A stretch of 39,062 nucleotides of DNA, taken from assembly GCF_002029255.1 (NCBI RefSeq), contig NZ_MZGT01000050.1, forward strand, positions 1 to 39,062. Reading direction: 5' to 3'. Numbering within the stretch: position 1 is the stretch's first letter; each line of letters opens with the position of its first letter. The translations under genes were made by a program, and so were the position numbers. The notes beneath the pieces are model-generated. The model had not been told where the DNA came from. It did no database searches and worked only from the letters and a program-made list of their open reading frames with translations. Source of the DNA: Clostridium chromiireducens. Lineage in GTDB: Bacteria > Bacillota > Clostridia > Clostridiales > Clostridiaceae. Positions 7,850-16,386 of this stretch are shown here, one piece after another.

Positions 7850-8259
7850 TTATTAACACTCCTTTTATATGTTACAAATTCATCATAGCTATAAATATAA
7901 TCTTCTGTATCATATATATCACTTGCTAATACGACTAGTACACAATCAGAAGAAAATTTACTCATTTCTCTCCAAATAGGTTTATTTATATATAATCCTT
8001 CATGATTGTTATCCAAATGAATCACTTCTTTTTCATCACCATTGTCCACCATAAAGTCACAAGATCCACTCATGCAAATCACCATTTGTTGTAACTTTTT
8101 ATGTGCATGCTTTCCCCTAACCACATTTTCACTAGTGTTAAATATATAATATAACCTTTTTACTACGAATGGAATTTCTTTAAAATTTTCTATTGCAATT
8201 AATGACCCTCTATGATCTCCATGAATTTCAAATTTTATTTTTTGTACTCCCTCTATCAT
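7846..8259 (-). CDS. fdtA: dTDP-4-oxo-6-deoxyglucose 3,4-ketoisomerase (FdtA/QdtA type)
   Basis: This is a 137-residue cupin of the WxcM-like/FdtA family. It has the GDHRGSLIAIENF start and the catalytic-type VVRGKHAHKKLQQ (His51, His53). FdtA and QdtA move the keto group of dTDP-4-keto-6-deoxyglucose from C4 to C3, before the aminotransferase acts. The substrate comes from RmlA and RmlB in the same operon. The start and stop both use ATGA overlaps with the flanking genes, a sign of tight coupling. FdtA (axial 4-OH, Fuc3N) and QdtA (equatorial, Qui3N) differ by a few residues that I cannot weigh here. Confidence 0.82.
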   Translation of the reverse strand: MIEGVQKIKFEIHGDHRGSLIAIENFKEIPFVVKRLYYIFNTSENVVRGKHAHKKLQQMVICMSGSCDFMVDNGDEKEVIHLDNNHEGLYINKPIWREMSKFSSDCVLVVLASDIYDTEDYIYSYDEFVTYKRSVNK

Positions 8260-10124
8260 TTCTTTAATCTCCTATATAATTTTGTTAACTTTCTGTCTAT
8301 CCACTTCATTAACTTTCTTAAATTATGTCTATCAATAAAGTTATTTATCTTCTGCTGATATTTGTAACTTCGAGAATTTACTATTCTATAGTAGTCATTA
8401 ATTTCAGTAAAATACTCATTATTTACTGAATATATACTTTCATTTTCTGGATTACTCATATAATATGAAAATATGCTATACTTAGGTATAATTTCATTAT
8501 TTTCGTTCATAATTAATGAATTTAATACATATATCTCATTATTTATAACTATTTTCATTCCTATATCAAGTTCTTCTTTTGTTCTAATATAAAAATCACC
8601 AGTATTATTGTTATCTTCTATATGCCACTCATTATTTGTAACTGCCCATATATTATCAATTATTTTATTTGAAGTGCTAATACTTATATTCTTTACATTT
8701 ATATTAGTAAGAAACTTTACCCGCCTCACTATTTTATCATTATTTTCAATTAAAAATATATTTGATTTATTCTTAATTCTGAATGGATCATATTTGTACC
8801 TTATATTAAAATATCCTGAATAATACATATCAGTTTTGTCTTCTACAAAATTAATAAGTAACTGTCGTAAATTTTTAGGATTTCCCCTAGATACCACTAG
8901 TAAATTAGAATAAGCTTGCATCAGCCTGGATTCTTCTTCTTCCTTACACAATATAACTACCTTATTTTTTGTTGCATTATTAAAAAATGCTTTATTATTT
9001 AACATATATTCTAATGAATCACTTTGAGTTATACATATTGTTTCTTCGTTAATGTCCTCAATATTAGTAGATATTTCAAAGTTATCTGGCTCTCTTTTCA
9101 ATTCCTCTTCTCTAAACTTATCTACATTCCCACATACAACTACACTTATTTTTTTATCTAATTTTCCTTCTAATGCAATCACCTTATTTAACATTCCTAT
9201 TTCATTATAATATTTAGCTAATGTACTCTTTAATATATTGTACTCGTACCCCTCATTTAACATATATTCACAGTAATCTATAACTAATATTCTGAGCAGT
9301 CTGCAAAATTCCATATTATATATTAAACTTCCCAAAAACTCCGTAATATACATTTCTTTGTCATTACTCTCTTCTATGGTTTTCATAAAAGTATTTGAAA
9401 AAACTACTCGTCTCAATGTTGCATAAAATTCATGTCTTGCTTGTATAATTCTTGTCTGAGCACTACTAAAATTTTGATTATGTATCCTATAATTACAGCA
9501 TGCTTGTTTATTATAAATAAAGTCCCCTTTTAAACTCAAAAATAACCATAATTCATAATCTTGAAGTTTATCATTATTATATCCCCAAAACTTTATCACT
9601 TCATCTTTGTTTACCTCATTTAAATTTATTACTGAAGATGGTGCACAAAGCATATTTCCTTTAAATAATCTAAAAAATAAATTTCTTCTATTTAAACTAG
9701 AAATTTGTTTATGATCGAATAATACATAATCTGGAATATCAATATCTTCTGAATCAATATAATTCACTTTACCAAATGCAACAATTGCTCTTTCCTTTTC
9801 CAATGCTTCTATTTGTCTTCTTAAATAGTCATTTTCCCATATGTCATCTTGACCAATCATTGCTATATATTTACCATTAACTTTTTTTGTTAAATTATAT
9901 AAGTTATTGCCTACACCTTTATTACTCTCATTTTCATACACTCTAATTTTATCTAAAAACTTCTTTTCTAATTCTTTCACAATACTGAGCGTGCCATCTG
10001 TCGACTTATCATCGGCAATTAAAATTTCAATATCTTTATATGTTTGATTCAATATAGAATTAATAGTTTTTATGATATATTTTTCCCCATTATATACTGG
10101 CAGTAATACACTACACTTCCCCAT
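8256..10124 (-). CDS. GT2 glycosyltransferase with long uncharacterised C-terminal region
   Basis: Residues 1 to about 230 form a GT-A family 2 domain: SVLLPVYNGEKYI, the nucleotide-binding IADDKSTDGT, the GQDDIW motif around the DXD position, and YELWLFLSL near the acceptor side. Such enzymes add one sugar from a nucleotide donor on the cytoplasmic face. The other 390 or so residues do not match a domain I recognise. They include a part that looks like a second Rossmann-type unit (KKISVVVCGNVDKF, KVVILCKEEE) and a basic C-terminal tail (RKLTKLYRRLKK) that could touch the membrane. At 622 residues it is roughly twice the usual size. It overlaps fdtA by 4 bases and the upstream GT2 by 1. Confidence 0.78.
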   Translation of the reverse strand: MGKCSVLLPVYNGEKYIIKTINSILNQTYKDIEILIADDKSTDGTLSIVKELEKKFLDKIRVYENESNKGVGNNLYNLTKKVNGKYIAMIGQDDIWENDYLRRQIEALEKERAIVAFGKVNYIDSEDIDIPDYVLFDHKQISSLNRRNLFFRLFKGNMLCAPSSVINLNEVNKDEVIKFWGYNNDKLQDYELWLFLSLKGDFIYNKQACCNYRIHNQNFSSAQTRIIQARHEFYATLRRVVFSNTFMKTIEESNDKEMYITEFLGSLIYNMEFCRLLRILVIDYCEYMLNEGYEYNILKSTLAKYYNEIGMLNKVIALEGKLDKKISVVVCGNVDKFREEELKREPDNFEISTNIEDINEETICITQSDSLEYMLNNKAFFNNATKNKVVILCKEEEESRLMQAYSNLLVVSRGNPKNLRQLLINFVEDKTDMYYSGYFNIRYKYDPFRIKNKSNIFLIENNDKIVRRVKFLTNINVKNISISTSNKIIDNIWAVTNNEWHIEDNNNTGDFYIRTKEELDIGMKIVINNEIYVLNSLIMNENNEIIPKYSIFSYYMSNPENESIYSVNNEYFTEINDYYRIVNSRSYKYQQKINNFIDRHNLRKLMKWIDRKLTKLYRRLKK

Positions 10125-11293
10125 TAATACTCTCCCTCCTTTGTTATCATAAATATAACTTCATGTCCCTTATTTTCTGAAAGTAATGATATTTTAATTC
10201 CTGTCAATCCTTCTAATATGCTACTATTAGTATTCATTATAATAGGAACATTATATAAATGCTTTTTATAACTCTCATTGATTATCTTTCCATACTCTCT
10301 CTCAAATGGAATATATACTGTTGATATATTATGTGCTGATAAATAGTATAATGGCAAACGTTTCATGCATCTCATTATAAATTCGGCTTCATGCATATTC
10401 GTTATTTCTCCACACAATTGAATATTATATTTTCCATTTTCATTATTCACATTTTCTAACCAGCTCTTAAATTCTGGTAATTCTAATGGATATTTAAATT
10501 CATCGTAGACTGAAAAAAATTCTGTTTCTACTAAATATGGTATATTTCTATCTAACTTAACAATCGGATTTTCTCCATACATTAAATAAAATTCTTCATT
10601 GGTCTTTAATCTTTCTACATGTCCTGATAATTTTTGATCTAAGCTAGCTGCTGTACTAGCCTCATGAATTCTCCAACCATAGTTATATCCTTGGATATGT
10701 TTCACTTGTATATCTTTCCCTTTAAATTGATGTACGTATTGTAAATATATATATATATCGAATATTGAACTATATTTATCAATATCTTTATTACAATTTA
10801 ATATATGTCTAACTATTTCACTTTTATATACTGTAACATGATGTGTATAAAAATACATTGTAGAACTTAAAATATCATATGAAGGCTTACTAAAAAAATC
10901 TTGCTTCTTATTAGCACACAATTTATATTCATTAGTATAAATTATATCTAAATTATCTTCAGCTCTAATTGTATTGAGTACCTCTTCAGGATCAAATATA
11001 TCATCATGATCTAAAATACAACAGTACTTACCTTGAGCATTTATAAAACCTGCCTTATAACTCTCCATAATTCCTAAATTCTTATTATTACGCACTATCT
11101 TTATATAATCTCTTTCTTCTATTAAAGATTTTAATAGAAATTCCAATTCTAAGTTTGAGGGTGAATCATTCACAAATATTAATTCTAAATCTCTAATATT
11201 ATCTGCCTTGATTTCTATTTCTCTTATTAAATCCTCAAGAAAATTTTTAGGCGTATTATATAAAGGTGTAATAATAGATAATATTTTTTCCAT
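10124..11293 (-). CDS. GT2 family glycosyltransferase
   Basis: This is a 389-residue GT2 enzyme. It starts LSIITPLYNTPKNFL, has LIFVNDSPSNLELEFLL as the nucleotide site, then NKNLGIMESYKAGF and the DXD-like CCILDHDDIFDPEEV. The C-terminal third is larger than the minimal domain and includes a region (IIMNTNSSILEGLTGIKI) that I do not recognise. It starts 12 bases after the kinase-like gene and ends in a TAATG overlap with the next GT2. It probably adds one residue of the polymer exported by Wzm/Wzt. Donor and linkage cannot be read from sequence. Confidence 0.8.
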   Translation of the reverse strand: MEKILSIITPLYNTPKNFLEDLIREIEIKADNIRDLELIFVNDSPSNLELEFLLKSLIEERDYIKIVRNNKNLGIMESYKAGFINAQGKYCCILDHDDIFDPEEVLNTIRAEDNLDIIYTNEYKLCANKKQDFFSKPSYDILSSTMYFYTHHVTVYKSEIVRHILNCNKDIDKYSSIFDIYIYLQYVHQFKGKDIQVKHIQGYNYGWRIHEASTAASLDQKLSGHVERLKTNEEFYLMYGENPIVKLDRNIPYLVETEFFSVYDEFKYPLELPEFKSWLENVNNENGKYNIQLCGEITNMHEAEFIMRCMKRLPLYYLSAHNISTVYIPFEREYGKIINESYKKHLYNVPIIMNTNSSILEGLTGIKISLLSENKGHEVIFMITKEGEY

Positions 11294-11305
11294 AAAAAAC
11301 CTTCC

Positions 11306-12769
11306 TTAATGTATTTTTTTACATACCCACTCATACAGCTTCCATATTCGGGTCTGCTTTATTGTTTTAATTTCATTTTCCACTCTATTCAGCTCTGATT
11401 CTATTTCTTTTAACTTTATATCTTTATTTACCAGTTGATCATCCCTATCAGCTATTATTTTTAGATTTTCCTCTCTTATTCTCTCCACCTCAGCCATTAG
11501 TTCTTTACGTTCTCCCTGAATATAATCCACTCCCATATCAACAAACTTTTCAATTTTATGTCTTTTCTCTGACTCCAGTAAAATACGATTATTTTTAGCT
11601 ATTAGATTCCGTATAACTTCTAATATACTTATTTCCATTTCATAAATATTAAATTCTATTCTTATATTACTTATTTGTTCTAGGTTTATATTATTGAATA
11701 CTATTTGTGGATCATCTGTTTCAAAAAGAAGTATATTATCTAAAACATATTTAGCATTACTTATAAAATCAATTTCAGTAATTGCTTTGTCTTCTTTATA
11801 TGCATATATATTATTAACTTTCATTACACAAGCCCTATCCAATGGATCTACTCTTAAATTTAAAAGATCATCTTCTATAGGCAATACCAATATGTTTTCC
11901 TGTTCATTAAATTCTTCATATTCTACTCTATACGAATCAACCTCTGAAAATCCTTTTCCTTTATCCTGAAAAACCTGTGCTGAATTGTATCTTAGCTTTT
12001 TTTCTTCAAGTAACTCATTAATATCAAAAACATTATTCTTTTGAAGTGAATATAAAGAATATATATTATAATGATCTTTATTTACATACTTTAAAAATTC
12101 ATTTTCCATATTATTGTAATTTATTATTTCTTCTGCAGTAATACCTAGTATTTGAAATAGAGTAGGTAAAAAATGTTCTAGTTTTGTAATCCATCTATTT
12201 AAATAATTATTTAAATTTCTATATATTACATATTTAACCGGCATAGGAAAATTAAACACCCACTCATAATCCAAAATATAAATCTTATTACTAATTATAA
12301 TATTATCCATACTTAAATCGATATTAGTAACATCTAATGTTTCTTGCATATCAGAAAATTTTACTTCTCCAAAAATATCTATAAATTCATTTGTTACTTC
12401 AAAAACCTTCTTAATCTGACTACCTTCTAAATAATTTTTAAATTTTTGCGCAATTTCTATTATCCCGTTTAAATTTTCTTCTTTAACAAGACGATCAATT
12501 TTATTTGCTAGAGTTTCTCCTTCTATATAATCAAATATTAATATACCATCTTTATATTCAACCTTATTAATTTCAATATTAGGATTATTATTTTTTTGCT
12601 TTAACAGTAAATAGTTCTCATAAATATTGTTAATATGCTTTTCAGCTCTATTATCCATGCCTACTTTCTCAACGACTTTTCTGTTATCAGCCTCTTTATA
12701 TATACTAGTTCTAATATTAAAATTTGAATTTCTATCATTTGAATATCTAGTATAAATCATTTGCCTCAT
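11306..12769 (-). CDS. WbdD-like kinase domain protein with C-terminal coiled coil
   Basis: This 487-residue protein has three parts. Residues about 20-230 look like a LPS/choline-kinase-type fold: LIFDYIEGETL as hinge, NIDLSMDNIIIS as catalytic loop (Asp151, Asn156) and YILDYEW as the metal-binding DFG equivalent (Asp167). The usual His of the HxDxxxxN motif is replaced. Residues about 290-385 look like a beta-sandwich with LNLRVDPLDRACVMKV. Residues about 395-472 are a charged heptad-rich coiled coil ending in TRIWKLYEWVCKKI. It follows the methyltransferase gene by one base. Methyltransferase, kinase and coiled coil in this order match WbdD, the O8/O9a O-antigen chain terminator. Here they are in two genes. 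Kinase activity is not certain. Confidence 0.65.
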   Translation of the reverse strand: MRQMIYTRYSNDRNSNFNIRTSIYKEADNRKVVEKVGMDNRAEKHINNIYENYLLLKQKNNNPNIEINKVEYKDGILIFDYIEGETLANKIDRLVKEENLNGIIEIAQKFKNYLEGSQIKKVFEVTNEFIDIFGEVKFSDMQETLDVTNIDLSMDNIIISNKIYILDYEWVFNFPMPVKYVIYRNLNNYLNRWITKLEHFLPTLFQILGITAEEIINYNNMENEFLKYVNKDHYNIYSLYSLQKNNVFDINELLEEKKLRYNSAQVFQDKGKGFSEVDSYRVEYEEFNEQENILVLPIEDDLLNLRVDPLDRACVMKVNNIYAYKEDKAITEIDFISNAKYVLDNILLFETDDPQIVFNNINLEQISNIRIEFNIYEMEISILEVIRNLIAKNNRILLESEKRHKIEKFVDMGVDYIQGERKELMAEVERIREENLKIIADRDDQLVNKDIKLKEIESELNRVENEIKTIKQTRIWKLYEWVCKKIH

Positions 12770-12770
12770 A

Positions 12771-13691
12771 TTAATTATTTCCTTTCTCTACAATAATTAG
12801 ATAAGAATTTGAATAGATTGGGAATAATTGATTTCTAATAATCATGTTATATACTTTACTTTCATCGAATAATTTAATTCTATCCATATCAAAATTTCTC
12901 ATGTTGTCTGTCAATTCACCTTCATTAGGCAAGTAATCATCAGAATATATTGTATTAGGAAATTTATAATCAGGATATGGATAATAAAAACTATAATCCT
13001 TTATATCTAGCTTTTTAAACATATTTTCAATTTCATTTTTAGTAAATGTTTTTACACCTTTAGTATTTGAATAGTCTTCTAATCCCTCAAAAAACATATC
13101 CACATGATCTTCTTTGCATCCAGCCCAATATTTCATTCCCATTTTATTTTCTATGGCAATGATTAACTTTCCCTTATTATCTAATTTCTCGTAAAGTTGT
13201 TTAAGTAAGCATTCATAAGGTTCTTCTTGATTTATATAACTTTGAGCATACTCAAACACGCCTATTAATGTTATATAATCATATTTGTCCGAAATTTTAA
13301 TGTCTTCAAAATTCCCCACTCTAATTTCTATATTTTCCTTATCTTTATTCCTATAAGCATTTATCAAACTTCTTTTTTTGGACAACTCTATACATGTTAC
13401 ATGTTTTGCCTTTTCAGCTAATACTCCTGTTATTGCTCCACATCCTGCTCCAACTTCTAATACTCTATCATCTTTTGTAAATGGTATCCATTCAATAATA
13501 TTTTCTCTAATATTAGATAAATGATATAAGATAGGCCATTTTTTTTTCTGCATAATTATGTTATTAAATTCATCTGTTGTATTATTTTTTACTATAACTA
13601 ATAATTCATCTTCTATTTCACCATCGCTATATATATCTTTTCCAGTATAATACTCATAATCTAAAAGTACTTTCCCTATATATTCCTTCAT
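12771..13691 (-). CDS. SAM-dependent methyltransferase, probable chain-terminating
   Basis: This 306-residue protein has the class I methyltransferase motif VLEVGAGCGAITG (residues 77-89), CIELSKKR for motif II, and a conserved IENKMGMKYWAGCKEDH region after strand 5. The start is ATG 13691 (MKEYIGKVLLD), with GAGGAG eight bases upstream. A longer frame from 13829 overlaps wzt by over 100 bases and lacks a site. Immediately downstream is the kinase-like coiled-coil protein, and immediately upstream is Wzt. In the WbdD system a methyl or methyl-phosphate group on the last sugar stops growth and marks the chain for export. This gene is the likely methyl half of such a unit. A role in methylating an internal sugar is the alternative. 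Confidence 0.72.
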   Translation of the reverse strand: MKEYIGKVLLDYEYYTGKDIYSDGEIEDELLVIVKNNTTDEFNNIIMQKKKWPILYHLSNIRENIIEWIPFTKDDRVLEVGAGCGAITGVLAEKAKHVTCIELSKKRSLINAYRNKDKENIEIRVGNFEDIKISDKYDYITLIGVFEYAQSYINQEEPYECLLKQLYEKLDNKGKLIIAIENKMGMKYWAGCKEDHVDMFFEGLEDYSNTKGVKTFTKNEIENMFKKLDIKDYSFYYPYPDYKFPNTIYSDDYLPNEGELTDNMRNFDMDRIKLFDESKVYNMIIRNQLFPIYSNSYLIIVEKGNN

Positions 13692-13716
13692 TTTTATCTC
13701 CTCTTGTACAACAATT

Positions 13717-14973
13717 TTATAAGACTTCAACCATACATCCCATATCATAATATCCAACTGTGTTTTTATGAGATATGACAGATATATTACAAATATCATA
13801 TAGTCTATGATAAACAGTAAATTCACCATTTCTAAATCCAGTGCATCCTAGTGCTAATAAGTATTCTCCACCTTGAAGATTCATTTTTTGAGTAAATGTA
13901 ATTTCCTTTATCTCTCCAGCTTTAATTATACTTATATTAACTTTTTCTAGCATTGTATTGGTGCCTGTTATTTCTGTTCCTTTTAAATCCTTAATAGTAA
14001 ATGCAAAAATCGGTTCTTCTATCTCCTCCCCAAATCTTACTTTCATCTTCACTTTAAATTCACTGTATTTCATTAGGTTATTCGTTATATTATTATATTC
14101 ATCAATTATTGCAAAATCTATAATTTCCGCTAATTTACTTCCATATTCAACTTTGTCTGGATTAACAATTAAGGAATCATTCCATTTACCTTCTATTTGA
14201 TTATTTTCGACTTTTTGTTGTTTTTCTTTTCCTGCATCTAATTGATTAACCAATATTTTTTTATACATATCTATTATTTCTTTAGGTTTTCCCTCAGCTA
14301 CTTTTTTACCACTATCCAACAGAATTACCTTATCACAATATTTTGCAATACTACTCAAATCATGACTTACCATCAAAATAGTTTTACCTAACTTCTTAAA
14401 ATCCTCAAATTTCCTAAAACATTTTGACTGAAAAAACACATCACCTACTGATAAAGCTTCATCTACAATTAATATTTCTGGGTCAATATTAATTGCCACT
14501 GCAAAAGCTAATCGTACAAACATACCACTTGAATAAGTTTTTACAGGCTGATTAATAAAGTCACCTATATCTGCAAAATTTATTATATCCTCAAGCCTAT
14601 CATCTATTTCCTGACGCGTAAAGCCAATCATAGTACCATTTAAATAAATATTTTCTATTCCTGTATACTCCATATTAAATCCTGCACCTAGTTCTAATAG
14701 TGCCGATATTCTTCCTGATATAAATACATCACCCGTGGTTTGTTTGAGTACTCCTGTAATGATTTTTAAGATTGTAGACTTTCCAGAACCATTCTTACCT
14801 ATAATTCCTACTGTCTGGCCTTTTTTTATTTCAAAATTGATATTGCTTAATGCATAATGTTTTTTATGATATTCTTTTCTCTTTCCTAAAGCTTCTTTTA
14901 ATCTATCTATTTGCTTATCATACAGTTTATATATTTTACTTACATCTTTTACTTTTATAGATATATTTGTCAT
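13717..14973 (-). CDS. wzt: Polysaccharide ABC transporter ATPase with C-terminal extension
   Basis: Residues 1 to about 245 are the nucleotide-binding domain: Walker A GKNGSGKST (59-67), signature YSSGM (147-151), Walker B ILIVDEA (167-173) and H-loop SHD (203-205). Residues about 265-418 form an added C-terminal region with the layout of Wzt_C, the beta-sandwich that in E. coli O9a binds the chain-end modification. Teichoic-acid TagH proteins share the first domain but end differently. Wzt pairs with the Wzm permease just upstream and exports undecaprenyl-linked polymer. The C-terminal domain next to a methyltransferase/kinase pair suggests it recognises a capped chain end. Confidence 0.85.
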   Translation of the reverse strand: MTNISIKVKDVSKIYKLYDKQIDRLKEALGKRKEYHKKHYALSNINFEIKKGQTVGIIGKNGSGKSTILKIITGVLKQTTGDVFISGRISALLELGAGFNMEYTGIENIYLNGTMIGFTRQEIDDRLEDIINFADIGDFINQPVKTYSSGMFVRLAFAVAINIDPEILIVDEALSVGDVFFQSKCFRKFEDFKKLGKTILMVSHDLSSIAKYCDKVILLDSGKKVAEGKPKEIIDMYKKILVNQLDAGKEKQQKVENNQIEGKWNDSLIVNPDKVEYGSKLAEIIDFAIIDEYNNITNNLMKYSEFKVKMKVRFGEEIEEPIFAFTIKDLKGTEITGTNTMLEKVNISIIKAGEIKEITFTQKMNLQGGEYLLALGCTGFRNGEFTVYHRLYDICNISVISHKNTVGYYDMGCMVEVL

Positions 14974-14991
14974 GATCTATAATACCTCTTT

Positions 14992-16365
14992 CTATATAAC
15001 ATCAGAAAAATGGATTTTTAACTTTTTAAACACCACTACTCCTAGCACAAATAACATGCCTACTATGCTCCAGAAATAGAATGTTTCTATGGTTCTTCGC
15101 CAAAACCATACATGATTAATTAGGGAATCTCTGTACCCTTGTACTACATAAAACATAGGATTAATCATAAAAATCCACTTCAAATTTTTTGGGATTATAT
15201 CTACACTCCACATTATTGGAGTTAACCATACACCAATTTGAAGTAATATTCCTATTATTTGGGCTAAATCTCTAAAAAATATAACAATTGAACACGTTGA
15301 ATAAGCTATTGCTAAAACAAATACACACATACAGAATGTATAATAAATTGTTTGTAGTGTATATAAATTAAATGCATATCCATAACATTCATATAAAACA
15401 ATCGCAAATATTAGAAAAAAAACATGCACAAAAAATGCAGAAACCACCTTAACTACTGGTAAAATGCTTATTTCAAATACTACTTTCTTTACTAAATAAC
15501 TATATTCAAGCATACTATTGGTTGCACATTGAAGCGCATCCGAAAAGAAAAACCACGGTACCAATCCTGCAATTAACCAAAGCACAAAAGGAAAATTTCC
15601 CATAGGTGTAGCTCTTAAACCTATTTGAAAAACAAACCAATAAACTAATACTGTAATAACTGGCTGTATAAATGCCCAAATAACTCCTAAATATGAGCCT
15701 GCATATTTTGTCTTAAAATCATTTTTAGCTAAATTCCATATAAGAAATCTATTGGTTTTCACTTCTAAAACCAATGATAATAAACTTCTATATATTTTAG
15801 CTAAAATTAATATTGTAATATTTGTAATTAAACAAAGAGCTATTTTAAATGCTAAATTAATAAAATTGAAATTTTCATTTAATGTGCTAATACTATTTTT
15901 ATCTAAATTAATGTACACATAAGGATCACTACCATCCGTATTTATAATAATATTCTCACTTTGTTTTGTTAAACTTTGTATCTGATTTTTATCTTCTGAA
16001 TTTATTATACTTTCAAAATTAATACTAACACTCTTCCAAAAACTTTCCAAACTTATCTTTGAAAGTTTTATTTGTGCTGGTTGATTTCCTAAATCTAATC
16101 TTATTTGCTTTGTATCTTTAGGAATTGTAAATTTAAGTTCTTCTTCTTTTCCTAACTCTTCATAACTTGCTTTTACTGATCTTTCCTCACTTATCTCCAT
16201 GTCTGTTCCATAAAATACTTGATATATATCTTGTTTATCAGATATCACATTATAAGATAAAGTAATACTGTCATATACCAAATTACATTCTTTAAGTATC
16301 AATGTATTGAAAATAACTATGATGATAAATAATAATACTAATTTAATGACTCTTTTTTTATTCAT
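14992..16365 (-). CDS. wzm: Polysaccharide ABC transporter permease with N-terminal ectodomain
   Basis: Residues from about 205 to 457 are a standard ABC-2 polysaccharide permease: FLIWNLAKNDFKTKYAGSYL, WAFIQPVITVLVYWFVFQ and NPMFYVVQGYRDSL are hallmark segments. Before it lie about 200 extra residues. They comprise a membrane segment at 6-24, a region of roughly 140 residues likely outside the membrane (FYGTDMEISEERSVKASY, KQIRLDLGNQPAQIK), and a second membrane segment at about 168-195. Ordinary Wzm proteins have about 260 residues. The extra region looks like a beta-sandwich similar to those fused to sugar-polymer enzymes. It may hold or guide the exported chain, which is an inference. It forms the transporter with Wzt, 18 bases downstream. 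Confidence 0.83.
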   Translation of the reverse strand: MNKKRVIKLVLLFIIIVIFNTLILKECNLVYDSITLSYNVISDKQDIYQVFYGTDMEISEERSVKASYEELGKEEELKFTIPKDTKQIRLDLGNQPAQIKLSKISLESFWKSVSINFESIINSEDKNQIQSLTKQSENIIINTDGSDPYVYINLDKNSISTLNENFNFINLAFKIALCLITNITILILAKIYRSLLSLVLEVKTNRFLIWNLAKNDFKTKYAGSYLGVIWAFIQPVITVLVYWFVFQIGLRATPMGNFPFVLWLIAGLVPWFFFSDALQCATNSMLEYSYLVKKVVFEISILPVVKVVSAFFVHVFFLIFAIVLYECYGYAFNLYTLQTIYYTFCMCVFVLAIAYSTCSIVIFFRDLAQIIGILLQIGVWLTPIMWSVDIIPKNLKWIFMINPMFYVVQGYRDSLINHVWFWRRTIETFYFWSIVGMLFVLGVVVFKKLKIHFSDVI

Positions 16366-16386
16366 ATTCCTATCACTTTCTATTTT

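Noticed and set aside
13692..13829. Longer methyltransferase starting inside wzt
   Set aside because: It would overlap wzt by over 100 bases and lacks a ribosome binding site, while ATG 13691 has a strong one.
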